From assembly GCA_002440085.1 (NCBI GenBank), contig DJRM01000046.1:12820-76819 (forward strand): a stretch of 64,000 nucleotides of DNA, read 5' to 3'. The DNA comes from Bacteroidales bacterium UBA6360 (GTDB lineage Bacteria; Bacteroidota; Bacteroidia; Bacteroidales; UBA932). Every line of letters starts with the position of its first letter. The first letter of the stretch is position 1. Positions 41,690 through 50,689 of this stretch are shown in pieces. The translations under genes were made by a program, and so were the position numbers. The notes below the pieces were generated by a model that saw only the letters and a program-made list of their open reading frames with translations, was not told where the DNA came from and searched no databases.

Positions 41690-43168
41690 ATGATGCCGGA
41701 TCCAGATTTCAGAAAATACCTTGAGGATGTTTTCGGCCCGGAAGGCGCCGGGAAAGTGCTGACGGCGTTGGAATGTCCGCCTTCGGTGTCGGTACGTCTG
41801 AATCCGTCAAAGACAGACGCGCGTTCAGGCGACATGCCGGAAATTGCAGGAGTGGAGACGGGAGGAAAAGTGCCGTGGTGCGAACGGGGCTATTTCCTGA
41901 AGGAGCGCCCGGTGTTCACGCTTGACCCGCTGATTCATGCCGGCGCGTATTATGTGCAGGACTCTTCTTCGATGTTCGTCGGTCATGTGTTCAGACAGAT
42001 GCTTGAAAGGAGGCCGGCGGAAGGAGCGTTGCCGCCATGGAGAAACGTCCGCGTGCTTGATTTGTGCGCCGCGCCGGGAGGAAAGACGACAGATCTTTCG
42101 TCTTCGCTGCGTGAAGCGCTCGGGGACAGGTTCATCCTTGTCTCGAATGAGGTTATGAAAGGCCGTGCGGGGACACTCGCCGACAACGTCGCGCTGTGGG
42201 GAGACCCGAATGTAGTCGTGACGTCGGCTGACCCGTCCGCATTCGCAAGGCTTGCGGGATTTTTCGACATCGTTCTCGCTGACGTGCCCTGCTCCGGGGA
42301 AGGGATGTTCCGAAAGGACGAGAAAGCCGTTGAGCAGTGGTCTGCGGAAACTGTCTCACTGTGCGCGGCAAGGCAGCGGAGGATTCTCGCCGACGTGTGG
42401 CCGGCACTGGCCCCGGGAGGGTTTCTGATATATTCCACCTGCACGTTCAACAGATATGAGAATGACGACAATGTCGGATGGGCGGCATCCGAACTCGGAG
42501 CCGGGGTTCAGGCACCGTACTGCCCGTATGAGGGACCGGTGCGGACGGAGCATGGGTATTCCCTCGCACCCGGATTTGTACAGGGTGAAGGACAGTATTG
42601 TGCCGTCCTGAGAAAAAATGAAGACGGTTCCAGAAACGTCTCCGCGATGGAGGCAGCCGGGAAAACGCCGGATCGCATGCGCCGAGGCAGCGTAGGGACG
42701 AAGAGCATGGAAAAGAGCCGCACAATCAGCAGCGGGACTTCCGCCATTCCCGTTAAGGAACTCGCCGGAATGTTCTCGGCCGAAGTCTCGTTCCGGGACA
42801 GAAATGGTCTGATGACAGCGGTGCCTCAACAGATTGAAGATGACCTCGCCGCCGTCGAGAAAAGCCTGAAGCCGCTCTTGGCAGGTGTGGCGGTCGGCAC
42901 GATGAAAGCCGGAAATCTGATTCCTTCCGCAGACCTCGCCCTGTCGACAATTCTCCGCGAGGACGCATTCCCGAACGCGGAACTCGACAAAAAAGTCGCG
43001 CTGGAGTTTCTCCACCGCGACACTATAAGACTTGAGGATTCCCCTCTCGGATACATAACCGTCTCCTATAAAGGTATCAGGCTCGGCTTTGTCAAGAACA
43101 TAGGCAACCGCTGCAATAATCTTCATCCGATGTCCAGAAGAATCATAATGAACTTACGGGACAAATAA
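41690..43168 (+). CDS. RNA m5C methyltransferase, RsmF/NOL1-NOP2-Sun family
   Basis: 492 residues (ATG 41690 or 41693). SAM-binding motif VLDLCAAPGGKTTDLSS, then VSNEVMKGRAGTLADN, DIVLADVPCSGEGMFRKDE with the release Cys, and LIYSTCTFNRYENDDNV with the nucleophile Cys, the two-cysteine mechanism of RNA cytosine-5 methyltransferases. The C-terminal third is a PUA-like RNA-binding extension (LDKKVALEFLHRDTIRL..., RLGFVKNIGNRCNNLHP), as in RsmF of 16S rRNA. A low-similarity linker (about 320-360) joins them. The stop codon lies inside the repeat element that begins at 43165. Confidence 0.9.
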   Translation: MMPDPDFRKYLEDVFGPEGAGKVLTALECPPSVSVRLNPSKTDARSGDMPEIAGVETGGKVPWCERGYFLKERPVFTLDPLIHAGAYYVQDSSSMFVGHVFRQMLERRPAEGALPPWRNVRVLDLCAAPGGKTTDLSSSLREALGDRFILVSNEVMKGRAGTLADNVALWGDPNVVVTSADPSAFARLAGFFDIVLADVPCSGEGMFRKDEKAVEQWSAETVSLCAARQRRILADVWPALAPGGFLIYSTCTFNRYENDDNVGWAASELGAGVQAPYCPYEGPVRTEHGYSLAPGFVQGEGQYCAVLRKNEDGSRNVSAMEAAGKTPDRMRRGSVGTKSMEKSRTISSGTSAIPVKELAGMFSAEVSFRDRNGLMTAVPQQIEDDLAAVEKSLKPLLAGVAVGTMKAGNLIPSADLALSTILREDAFPNAELDKKVALEFLHRDTIRLEDSPLGYITVSYKGIRLGFVKNIGNRCNNLHPMSRRIIMNLRDK

Positions 43169-43369
43169 AAAGCGAACTGCTTCGTTGCATGTGAATTTCA
43201 AATCCTCACAACCACAAGGTTGCTCCGGTTTAAAATCCCCAGTGCGCCTTGCATTTCATCTTTTTCTTTGCCCCTCTCACCCAAACTTATTACAAAGCGT
43301 GTGGTCTCAACGCTTCTTGGCTGCTGTGAGGATTTCATCGAGACGCCAACGCTGCAGACCGCTTTTTAT
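43165..43369. repeat. Structured intergenic repeat, family 1, inverted pair (copy B)
   Basis: A 205-bp element fills the gap between convergent genes and supplies both stop codons. Its imperfect inverted arms (43165-43210 and 43325-43369) share ATAAAAAGCG, CTGC, CGTTG and AAATCCTCACA. Both arms match the 1176-1356 element; the left arm continues with ACCACAAGGTTGCT, as there (ACCATAAGGTTGCT). Inside it, CAACGCTTCTTGG (43306-43318) repeats a string at 43379-43391 within the 3' end of the protease gene. No open frame of credit and no T-rich terminator hairpin. Confidence 0.75.
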
Positions 43370-44949
43370 TCGCCACGTCCCAACGCTTCTTGGAGAGTCT
43401 TGTCAATGCCTACATAGAAGCGGTAAAATGCTTCCTCGCCAACTTTTGAGTAGCGGCCCACAAGCGCCTTGATCTGCACCATCATATATTCCTCGGACTC
43501 CTCCCATTCGCCCTTTTTCGGCCGAAGACCATCCTTGGTGGCTGCATAGTCAAGGAACTGGCGGTCAAGATGCTGTGCATCCAGCCACTGCTCCAACTTC
43601 CCAAAGTCGTCAATCTGCGCAAGCTCAGAGCGGTATTTGTCAAACATCGCGCTCGCGAACCTCATGGCCGTGGCTTTCCTGTTGCACTGGATGTAGAATG
43701 TCGACGCGCGTGTCGTGTCCATAGGCACGAATATGTCCGGAATGATGCCGCCTCCGCCATAGACAGCACGTCCTCCCACAGTGTAGTAGACTTCATCCTT
43801 GTTGACCTTGATGCTGTCGGCGTCTGTCAGCTCGCCGTGGGCATACCGCTCGTAAATGTCGTATGCGTAATCATCACCGTATGGTTTCTGGATGCAGCGT
43901 CCGGACGGGGTGTAGAAGCGCGCTACAGTAAGCCTCAGTCCGCTGCCGTCAGTGAAGTTGATCGGCTCCTGAACCAGTCCCTTTCCGAAAGAGCGGCGTC
44001 CGATGATGACGCCCCTGTCATTATCCTGCATCGCTCCGGCGAAGATTTCGCTCGAAGAAGCCGAGCCCTCGTCAATCAGCACTGAAAGCTTCACGTCCTT
44101 GAGAGTGCCCTTCCCGTCGGCATCCAAGTCCGAACGCGAGCGGTGCAGTCCCTGCATGTAGACGACTTTGTCACCCTTTTCAAGAAACTCGTTGCAGAGC
44201 ATATATGCCTGGTCAAGATAACCGCCGGTGTTTTCGCGGAGGTCGAAAATCAGATGCTTCAGCCCTTGTGCACGAAGTTTTGAAACGGCGGAAATAAACT
44301 CGACGTACGTCGTCCTCGTGAACTTCGCGAGCTTGACATATCCCGTTTCAGCGTTGATCATGAATGCCGCGTCAACGCAATGAACAGGTATCTTGCCCCG
44401 AGTAATGTCGAACGGTATCAATTCCCCGTCACGGTTAACGGTAATCTTCACCTTTGAGCCCGATGGACCCTTCATAAGACGCACCATCGAATCCTGCGGC
44501 GTCTTCATCCCCGCAATCACTTTCTCGTCGACACGTATAATCCTGTCTCCCTGAAGAAGTCCGGCCTTCTCCGACGGTCCACCGGGGATGACGCTCAACA
44601 CTATCGCGGTGTCATTCGGGACGTTGAACTGTATTCCTATACCCTCGAAATTTCCGGCAAGCTCCGTCTCGGACTCCTCCAGTTCAACCGGAGGAAGATA
44701 AATGGAATGCGGATCCAGCTTGCTCAACGCGGCCACCACAGCCGCATCCGTCATCGCCTTCTGATCTATGGTGTCGACATAGTTCTCCTCGACCTGTTCC
44801 AGAATCAGGTTCAGCTTACGCCAGCGATTGTAGTCTCCGTCAAATTCTCTCGACGGCCCTGCAAGGCGGACGCATATCATGCAAACCGCCGCTCCTATCA
44901 GCACTCCGAGCAACGCCGAGACAAGTGCGTATGTGTTGCGTCTCATCAT
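43366..44949 (-). CDS. S41-family C-terminal processing protease with PDZ domain
   Basis: 527 residues. An N-terminal membrane anchor/signal (YALVSALLGVLIGAAVCMICV) precedes a PDZ domain (about 85-175: GIGIQFNVPNDTAIVLSVIPGGPSEKAGLLQGDRIIRVD). The S41 catalytic domain follows, with the GSASSSE nucleophile Ser298 and general base Lys323 in RSFGKGLVQ, 25 residues apart as usual. About 100 C-terminal residues are helical. It cleaves C-termini of periplasmic proteins. It starts 8 bases behind dCMP deaminase. Confidence 0.92.
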   Translation of the reverse strand: MMRRNTYALVSALLGVLIGAAVCMICVRLAGPSREFDGDYNRWRKLNLILEQVEENYVDTIDQKAMTDAAVVAALSKLDPHSIYLPPVELEESETELAGNFEGIGIQFNVPNDTAIVLSVIPGGPSEKAGLLQGDRIIRVDEKVIAGMKTPQDSMVRLMKGPSGSKVKITVNRDGELIPFDITRGKIPVHCVDAAFMINAETGYVKLAKFTRTTYVEFISAVSKLRAQGLKHLIFDLRENTGGYLDQAYMLCNEFLEKGDKVVYMQGLHRSRSDLDADGKGTLKDVKLSVLIDEGSASSSEIFAGAMQDNDRGVIIGRRSFGKGLVQEPINFTDGSGLRLTVARFYTPSGRCIQKPYGDDYAYDIYERYAHGELTDADSIKVNKDEVYYTVGGRAVYGGGGIIPDIFVPMDTTRASTFYIQCNRKATAMRFASAMFDKYRSELAQIDDFGKLEQWLDAQHLDRQFLDYAATKDGLRPKKGEWEESEEYMMVQIKALVGRYSKVGEEAFYRFYVGIDKTLQEALGRGE

Positions 44950-44957
44950 GTAAAAAA

Positions 44958-45365
44958 CTATTCGTCAACCTGTTCGACTTCGATTCCGGCCCTATCCAAC
45001 AGTTCGATGCCGTCTGTCAGCCTGTATGAATCCTTATATACCACGCGCCTGATGCCTGCCTGGATTATGAGCTTAGCGCACTCGACGCACGGTGATGCCG
45101 TGACATATAGCGTAGCCCCTTCGCTGCTGTTGCCTGACTTCGCGACCTTAGTGATTGCATTTGCCTCGGCATGAAGCACGTACGGCTTCGTGACACCGCT
45201 TTCGTCCTCACAGACATTTTCGAATCCGGAAGGCGTGCCGTTGTAGCCGTCGGAAATTATCATCCTGTCCTTGACTATGAGCGCCCCCACCTGACGGCGT
45301 TTGCAGTAGGAGTTACGTGCCCACACCGCCGCCATCTCAAGATAGGCCTTGTCGAACTTTTCCAT
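44958..45365 (-). CDS. Deoxycytidylate deaminase
   Basis: 135 residues. The zinc-dependent CDA fold has HAEANAI (His65, catalytic Glu67) and SPCVECAK (Cys93, Cys96); GYNGTPSGFEN upstream is typical of dCMP deaminases (ComEB/Dcd type). It supplies dUMP for thymidylate synthesis. It is first of two genes with the S41 protease (8-base gap). Confidence 0.92.
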   Translation of the reverse strand: MEKFDKAYLEMAAVWARNSYCKRRQVGALIVKDRMIISDGYNGTPSGFENVCEDESGVTKPYVLHAEANAITKVAKSGNSSEGATLYVTASPCVECAKLIIQAGIRRVVYKDSYRLTDGIELLDRAGIEVEQVDE

Positions 45366-45431
45366 CGTCTATTCAAATTTTGCGAACATCTAACTTATTG
45401 CGAATATTAAAGCATTTGCGAAACTTGACGT

Positions 45432-47096
45432 CTATTTGTTGCTCCTCTGATAAAGATACCTCTTGATGCTTCTCTTCGGTGTGCGCTCAAAGTCCTCAGG
45501 CATAATTTCCACCGTCTTGATACGGGCATAGTTGGGAAGTTCGTTGTTGGCTTCCTTGACAAGAGACTCGAGATGGGACTGAAGAGCGTCACCGACAAGG
45601 CCGTCAAGTTCCGCCTGATGCAGATCCGGATACACGAGCGCAGTCAGGCCTCCGTTGTCCTCTATGACGAGCGAATCAACAACATATGCCAGGCTGTTGA
45701 GCACGGTCTCGATTTCCTCGGGATAGATATTCTGCCCCGACGGTCCGAGAATCATGCACTTGGAGCGTCCCTTGAGGAAAAGATACCCCTCGCTGTCAAG
45801 CACTCCCATATCTCCGGTCTTGAACCATCCGTCTTCCGTAAACACGGCGTCCGTCGCCTCCTGATTCTTGTAATATCCGAGGAAAACGTTGTCTCCCTTG
45901 ACGAGGACTTCGCCCGGAATATTCTCGGGGTCAGAGGAATCTATCCTTATCGTCATGTTCGGAGCAGCCTTCCCGCATGAATACAGTTTCGTCGTGGACC
46001 AGTCGTCGTATGCTATGATAGGTCCGCATTCTGTCATTCCGTAGCCGACGGTAAACGGAAAATGTATTTTCTTGAAGAATGCCTCAACATCCCTGTTGAA
46101 CGCAGCACCGCCGATGATGATTTCGTGGAACCTTCCTCCGAATGCCCCCACGAGTTCCGATTTTATCTTATTGAGTATCAATTGGTCTACAATAGGCACG
46201 CGCAACATCTGCCGGATGCCGTTCTTCTCAAGCACAGGGCGCACCTTGCTCTTGTAAATCTTCTCGATGACAAGAGGAACCGAGATCACGAGATCCGGTT
46301 TCACCTCCGCAAGTGCCTCCATAATAATCTTCGGACTCGGAATGCGGGTAAGGAAATGCACGTGCACGCCCTTGTAGAGCTGATAGAGAACCTCGAACAT
46401 CAGTCCATACATGTGCGCGGAAGGGAGCATGGCTATGATGTTTGTGGTGTTGTTCATATACGGGCAGGCAATTTCCGCGAACTCAATGTTTGACTGGATG
46501 GTTCTGTACGGGATCATCACGCCCTTTGAGAATCCCGATGTTCCGGAAGTGTAGTTGATGAGAGCCAATTCATCAGGTTTGTCCTCGTAGTAGTTCATGT
46601 CGGACGGGCCGAATGATTCGGGATATTTCTCGCCGAAAAGGCTGTTGAGATGTTCGCGGGCGTAGGTAATGTCTTCCGATGAGGAATAGATGAGCTTGAA
46701 GGTGTCAACCCTCACTATCGCCTGGACGCCCGGCATCTCAGACTCTGAAAGACCCTCCCATACAATCGGATCCACGAAAAGTACCCGAGCCTCGGAATGG
46801 TTCACCAGATGGTGGATGTTGCCGGCCTTAAATTCGTGGAGAATAGGCACGGGGACGGCCCCATAGGTCATTGCCGAAAGAAATGAAACCGCCCAGTTGA
46901 CCTGATTTCTCGCACAGATTGCCACCTTGTCCCCCTTCTGCAGACCGCAGTGCTCGAAAAGGATATGGAGCTTGGCGATTCTCTCGGCAAGATCCCTGTA
47001 GAAAATTGTAGTCCCCTTATAGTTTGAAAGAGCCATGCACTCCCAATTCTCGCGGAAGGCCTGCTCGAACATTTTGTTCACTGATCTGTAAATCAT
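45432..47096 (-). CDS. AMP-forming acyl-CoA synthetase
   Basis: 554 residues. Adenylate-forming enzyme: INYTSGTSGFSKGVMIPY (P-loop motif), AMLPSAHMYGL, VGYGMTECGPIIAYDD, DGWFKTGDMGVLDSEGYLFLKGRSK and a C-terminal PKRSIKRYLY with the catalytic Lys region. The size and the GRSKCMILGPSGQNIYPEEIE string fit long-chain fatty acid-CoA ligases of Bacteroidota (FadD-like). The exact acyl substrate is unknown. Gap of 45 bases to the upstream gene. Confidence 0.9.
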   Translation of the reverse strand: MIYRSVNKMFEQAFRENWECMALSNYKGTTIFYRDLAERIAKLHILFEHCGLQKGDKVAICARNQVNWAVSFLSAMTYGAVPVPILHEFKAGNIHHLVNHSEARVLFVDPIVWEGLSESEMPGVQAIVRVDTFKLIYSSSEDITYAREHLNSLFGEKYPESFGPSDMNYYEDKPDELALINYTSGTSGFSKGVMIPYRTIQSNIEFAEIACPYMNNTTNIIAMLPSAHMYGLMFEVLYQLYKGVHVHFLTRIPSPKIIMEALAEVKPDLVISVPLVIEKIYKSKVRPVLEKNGIRQMLRVPIVDQLILNKIKSELVGAFGGRFHEIIIGGAAFNRDVEAFFKKIHFPFTVGYGMTECGPIIAYDDWSTTKLYSCGKAAPNMTIRIDSSDPENIPGEVLVKGDNVFLGYYKNQEATDAVFTEDGWFKTGDMGVLDSEGYLFLKGRSKCMILGPSGQNIYPEEIETVLNSLAYVVDSLVIEDNGGLTALVYPDLHQAELDGLVGDALQSHLESLVKEANNELPNYARIKTVEIMPEDFERTPKRSIKRYLYQRSNK

Positions 47097-47141
47097 TCTG
47101 TATGTCTTTAATTAAACTTTGCCGACATTGTCTTTCCGGCG

Positions 47142-49352
47142 CTATCTTATTTTAATCTTCTGTGTCTTTCCGTTATAACTCCTTGCCGTGAGCACCCCGT
47201 CCTCCGCGACAGTCACGTCAGCATCCGGAAGCAGCATCGCGTCTCCGGAGAAATTTGTCAAAGCCTCGCCGCCCATGAACGGGAAAATCAGCGTCTGGCG
47301 CGAGGTGCGCACCACCCAGAAGGAACTACCGCCCGAAACGACGCGCTCCGGAAGCGAAACAATCGTGTCTTCCGAAGTGATGTCCTTCCAACCGTCCGGA
47401 ACCTTGCCCTGAAGGTTGTACATCCTCACGGTGTTGTCATCGTGCAGGACGAGAATGTTGTATTTCCTCGCGCCGCTGAAGTCAAAGACCGCGGGACCGA
47501 GCACAATTTTCTTGCCGAGTTCCAGCGGAAACGGTTTCACGAAGCGTCCGAGACGGTCTATAAGGTATATCTTCGAGCCGGAACCGAAGAGGAACTGAAT
47601 TTTTCCATTCGCGAAATAATCAACGTTGGAGACCGTTCCGCACAGTTTCTCGGAGAAAGGCACGGTCCATATTCCCTTTCCGTTCTCATCCCTGAGACTG
47701 AGGGTCAGGTTCGCGTTCTGAACAAAGCTGTTGTTCTTGCCGGTAGCAGAATTTCTGACGGCGAACGGTCCTCCCGGCACGGTTATATGAACGTCACGTT
47801 CCGTCTCCGGTGCCTTTGAACGCTTCATTTCAGCCCGAGCCACACGAAGTTCAAACGTAAGGTCTGATTTCTTTTCTGAAGACAGGCAAAGGAACGCCGG
47901 CATTATGTCGCAGTCTGCAAGCTTGCCGGAAATTTTTGACGATGCCTCGTGGTTGAAGACTGATGTCGGAGCCGAAGCGTCTTCATCTAAAGAAAGATAG
48001 AGGACAGCTGTTCCGGAGGAGGGAATGGAAGACTTGAGAGAGGCGTCACACAGCTTTGAATAGAGGCTGTACTCACCGGCTCTTCCTGAAGCCCATTCCC
48101 CGACGGCGTCACGAGCCCCGGTCACGAGCCAGCCGCCAGTGCAGAAAGAGCAGCTCTCATCCTCGCGGGCGAAAACATCGCCGAAAAGTGACGCCATATA
48201 CCCGCCGTATGCAAACGACCGGATTTCAGCGGTTTCCTTTATCTTTGAAGAACGAAGAAGATTTACAGTCTGGATTTTTCCGCCGCTCACAAAAGAGACG
48301 ACGGCAACTTCAGACGGACGGAGCGATGACATCCATTCGGAAGGAGAAGTCCCGCAGGCAGAGGCAAGTGCCTTACGTCTATTCTGTACTTCATTGAGTT
48401 TCATACGCTTGTCGAGCCAGCTGTCGTATGCGCTCACATACTCCGAGGCGGACGCCAGAGGAAGAGACAAGGCATACAGCGTGTTCGCCGGAGCAACGGA
48501 AAAAACATCGCAGGAGGCCGACTTCAGAGATGCTGGGACACCGGCAAAGTCCGTAGGCCTGCCCAAGAACACTTTTCCATAAAGTTCAACTCCTGTTTCG
48601 TCAAACGACAGCTCGGCTCCTGCCCAGTCAGAGAAAGACGCAAGAAACTTAAAGTACGGACGACACTCGGAAGACAGCACCGCAGGGAATATGTGCTCGG
48701 ATTCCGCCATGGAGACGAACAGCTCGGACGGAGCCGATATTTTTGACGTCACGGATGCGAAACCGATTGATTCATATATTGAGACGCCGTCATTGAGATG
48801 CCTCAGGGAAGAATTTATGATGTTGTCTGACGGAGAGACAAGCAGGATTCTCCTGCCGCGAAGTTCCTGTGCAACGGAGAGAATCTTCGAACAGTCGCAG
48901 TCATTGAACGAAAGTCCCGCACCGGAGGCGAGTGAAGAAAGCAGGATTGCCTCATCGTCAAAGCCTGTATCCCCAGCCCTGCCGGCGTCAAAGATGTAGA
49001 GAGGAACCAAGTTCTGGGAATAAAGGAATGAGACGACTACCGCGCGCTTCGACAATTCCGAAAACTTTCCTGCAGCCACGGCATCCGCAACAGCCTTCCC
49101 GAAGCCTCCGCGTCCCTTTGCCGGAGGAGTGTCAAGCGCAAGTATCCTTTCCGAAGCCGTTCTGAGATCCGAAAACTTCCCCACAGCCACGGCATTGGAC
49201 GGCACGGCACAGAACAAAGCCTCGGATTTCTTCACCGGGATGGCTCCGTCAGAGGAATCGCTTCCGCCGTACAGCAGGACAATCAGTACGGCCACGCCAG
49301 CAATCATAGCCGCCAGTACCGAAAGCCCGACAACAATAGCCTTTTTGTTCAT
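47142..49352 (-). CDS. Large membrane-anchored protein of unknown function
   Basis: 736 residues. I do not recognise the family. An N-terminal helix (AIVVGLSVLAAMIAGVAVLIVLLY, residues 4-27) anchors a large outside domain. ALFCAVPSNAVAVGKFSDL resembles the start of DUF3352-like proteins, in which a first beta-alpha unit recurs. The middle is rich in Ser and Ala with weak repeats. The last 200 residues contain beta-rich segments like IQFLFGSGSKIYLIDRLGRF, YNILVLHDDNTVRMYNLQG and FWVVRTSRQTLIFPF, suggesting a WD/PQQ-like propeller. It lies 10 bases behind ridA. A scaffold in the periplasm is plausible but unproven. Confidence 0.65.
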   Translation of the reverse strand: MNKKAIVVGLSVLAAMIAGVAVLIVLLYGGSDSSDGAIPVKKSEALFCAVPSNAVAVGKFSDLRTASERILALDTPPAKGRGGFGKAVADAVAAGKFSELSKRAVVVSFLYSQNLVPLYIFDAGRAGDTGFDDEAILLSSLASGAGLSFNDCDCSKILSVAQELRGRRILLVSPSDNIINSSLRHLNDGVSIYESIGFASVTSKISAPSELFVSMAESEHIFPAVLSSECRPYFKFLASFSDWAGAELSFDETGVELYGKVFLGRPTDFAGVPASLKSASCDVFSVAPANTLYALSLPLASASEYVSAYDSWLDKRMKLNEVQNRRKALASACGTSPSEWMSSLRPSEVAVVSFVSGGKIQTVNLLRSSKIKETAEIRSFAYGGYMASLFGDVFAREDESCSFCTGGWLVTGARDAVGEWASGRAGEYSLYSKLCDASLKSSIPSSGTAVLYLSLDEDASAPTSVFNHEASSKISGKLADCDIMPAFLCLSSEKKSDLTFELRVARAEMKRSKAPETERDVHITVPGGPFAVRNSATGKNNSFVQNANLTLSLRDENGKGIWTVPFSEKLCGTVSNVDYFANGKIQFLFGSGSKIYLIDRLGRFVKPFPLELGKKIVLGPAVFDFSGARKYNILVLHDDNTVRMYNLQGKVPDGWKDITSEDTIVSLPERVVSGGSSFWVVRTSRQTLIFPFMGGEALTNFSGDAMLLPDADVTVAEDGVLTARSYNGKTQKIKIR

Positions 49353-49362
49353 AGCGCGAAAA

Positions 49363-49740
49363 CTATTCTCTCACGGCGATTGCCTCAATCTCGACTTTCA
49401 CGCCGAGAGGAAGAGCCGCCGCCTGGAAACAGGCGCGCGCAGGCATCTTTCCCGTAAAGTATTCTGCATAAACGGCATTCATTGCCTTGAAGTCCGCGAT
49501 GTCGGCAAGAAGAACGGTGGTTTTCACGACATCCGTATATGACAGTCCGGCTTCACGCAGGATCGCTCCGACATTCTTCAGCGCCTGCCTGGACTGCGCC
49601 TCAATGGTCTCAGGAACACTCCCGTCCGCAGGATTCACCGGAATCTGCCCGGAAACCCAGATTGTTCCGTTCACCTCAACTGCCTGAGAATAAGGACCGA
49701 CTGCCTTGGGAGCATTCTCCGTTGCTATAATCTTTTTCAT
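49363..49740 (-). CDS. ridA: RidA-family enamine/imine deaminase
   Basis: 125 residues, the standard size. APKAVGPYSQAVEVNGTIWVSGQIPVNP is the family N-terminus. MPARACFQAAALPLGVKVEIEAIAVRE at the end contains the substrate-carboxylate Arg and the Glu. It removes reactive enamines produced by PLP enzymes. It has its own -7 box (49768-49775), just past the tRNA-Arg terminator, and is followed by the 736-residue gene after 10 bases. Confidence 0.94.
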   Translation of the reverse strand: MKKIIATENAPKAVGPYSQAVEVNGTIWVSGQIPVNPADGSVPETIEAQSRQALKNVGAILREAGLSYTDVVKTTVLLADIADFKAMNAVYAEYFTGKMPARACFQAAALPLGVKVEIEAIAVRE

Positions 49741-49767
49741 CGCTTCAAAAATTTACGTTCAGAAGTG

Positions 49768-49775
49768 CAAAGGTA
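49768..49775 (-). promoter_or_regulatory. Promoter -7 box of ridA
   Basis: Minus-strand TACCTTTG directly beside the terminator at 49778; -33 match weak. Confidence 0.5.
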
Positions 49776-49777
49776 CG

Positions 49778-49813
49778 AAAAAAGGATGACTTGCTGCCAA
49801 ATCATCCTTTTTT
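49778..49813. terminator. Terminator of the yceD-rpmF-tRNA-Arg unit
   Basis: Perfect 12-bp inverted repeat AAAAAAGGATGA (49778-49789) and TCATCCTTTTTT (49802-49813) with a 12-base loop, 3 bases beyond the tRNA 3' end. Symmetrical A/T runs allow function in both directions. Confidence 0.85.
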
Positions 49814-49816
49814 TCG

Positions 49817-49888
49817 TAGTCCCGAGCAGAATCGAACTGCTATCTAAAGTTTAGGAAACTTCCATTCTATCCGTTGAACTACGGGACC
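49817..49888 (-). tRNA. tRNA-Arg, anticodon CCT
   Basis: 72 bases, minus strand, no encoded CCA. Acceptor GGTCCCG/CGGGACT, D arm GTTC...GAAT, anticodon stem GAAGT/ACTTT with loop TTCCTAA, so the anticodon is CCT (reads AGG), and T arm AGCAG-TTCGATT-CTGCT. It starts 17 bases behind the rpmF stop with no intervening promoter, so it is probably cut from the rpmF message. Confidence 0.93.
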
Positions 49889-49905
49889 ATCAAAAGAAGA
49901 GGGGA

Positions 49906-50088
49906 TTACTCGCCCTTCTTCTCTATAATCTGACGACCACGATAGTAGCCGCACTCTGGACATACTCTGTGGAACATTATGGTTGCACCGCAGTTTGAGC
50001 AGGTTGCAAGTGTAGGGACCACAGCTACATCGTGAGTTCTTCTCTTGTCACGCCTCTGTTTTGAGGCCTTTCGTTTCGGATGTGCCAT
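49906..50088 (-). CDS. rpmF: 50S ribosomal protein L32
   Basis: 60 residues. AHPKRKASKQRRDKRRTHD is the L32 N-terminus, followed by a complete zinc ribbon (Cys30, Cys33, Cys43, Cys46). The full Cys set points to the zinc-binding form. It lies 36 bases behind yceD, the widespread YceD-L32 pair, and 17 bases before tRNA-Arg. Confidence 0.97.
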   Translation of the reverse strand: MAHPKRKASKQRRDKRRTHDVAVVPTLATCSNCGATIMFHRVCPECGYYRGRQIIEKKGE

Positions 50089-50124
50089 ATTATTATACTT
50101 TTAATTATTTTATTATCAAACCTT

Positions 50125-50664
50125 TTATTCCTTGCCGAACATACCCTTCAATGCGGCGAACGGGCTGGAAGAGCCGTCGTCCGAAGATGTCTGCGGAGCA
50201 CCGCTGTCATTTCCGAAGCCGCAGAGATGTTTCAAAGCCTCGGGGTTGCACCCGCCCTCTTCGTGGTGACGCTGGAGCGGCAGACTCAGGCAGACATAGT
50301 CGTATGCCGTCTGGCTGAGATCGAGCTCCGCGTTGTCCTGTGAAAGATAGAGCACTTCCCGTCCCCCGTCCTGCTGTTCCTGTGTCTTGCCCTCACCGAA
50401 CTTCACCTCAAGAAGCACGGTGCGGCTGACCGGAAGGACAAGGTCTTCGAGACATCTGTCACATTCAACCGTCACGTTTCCTTCAAGCGTCATGTCAATC
50501 CCGATGTAGCTGCCGCTCTTGTCGACAGTCACCGTCGTCCGGACATCCGCATCAAGGATTTCCGCATTGCCATATTCAACAAAGAACTCTTTGCGCAGCT
50601 TTCCTTCAAACACCGTCTTTCCGGAAGGCAATCCATTCAGAGCTATAAGTAAAAAATTCTCCAT
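50125..50664 (-). CDS. YceD/DUF177 family protein
   Basis: 179 residues from ATG 50664; an upstream GTG is in frame but only three codons away. A LEGNVTVECDRCLEDLVLPVSRTV segment (CxxC at about residues 71-74) and LDLSQTAYDYVCLSLPLQRHHEEG match DUF177, the partner of L32 thought to take part in rRNA or ribosome maturation. The C-terminal 30 residues are a Ser/Asp-rich tail ending FAALKGMFGKE. Operon with rpmF and tRNA-Arg. Confidence 0.85.
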   Translation of the reverse strand: MENFLLIALNGLPSGKTVFEGKLRKEFFVEYGNAEILDADVRTTVTVDKSGSYIGIDMTLEGNVTVECDRCLEDLVLPVSRTVLLEVKFGEGKTQEQQDGGREVLYLSQDNAELDLSQTAYDYVCLSLPLQRHHEEGGCNPEALKHLCGFGNDSGAPQTSSDDGSSSPFAALKGMFGKE

Positions 50665-50689
50665 AGACACCAAAATAGATTTGAGCCGA

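Noticed and set aside
50226..50235. Exact ATGTTTCAAA match as a regulatory box
   Set aside because: Inside the yceD coding sequence and encoded by conserved residues; treated as a chance match and as a caution for the motif.
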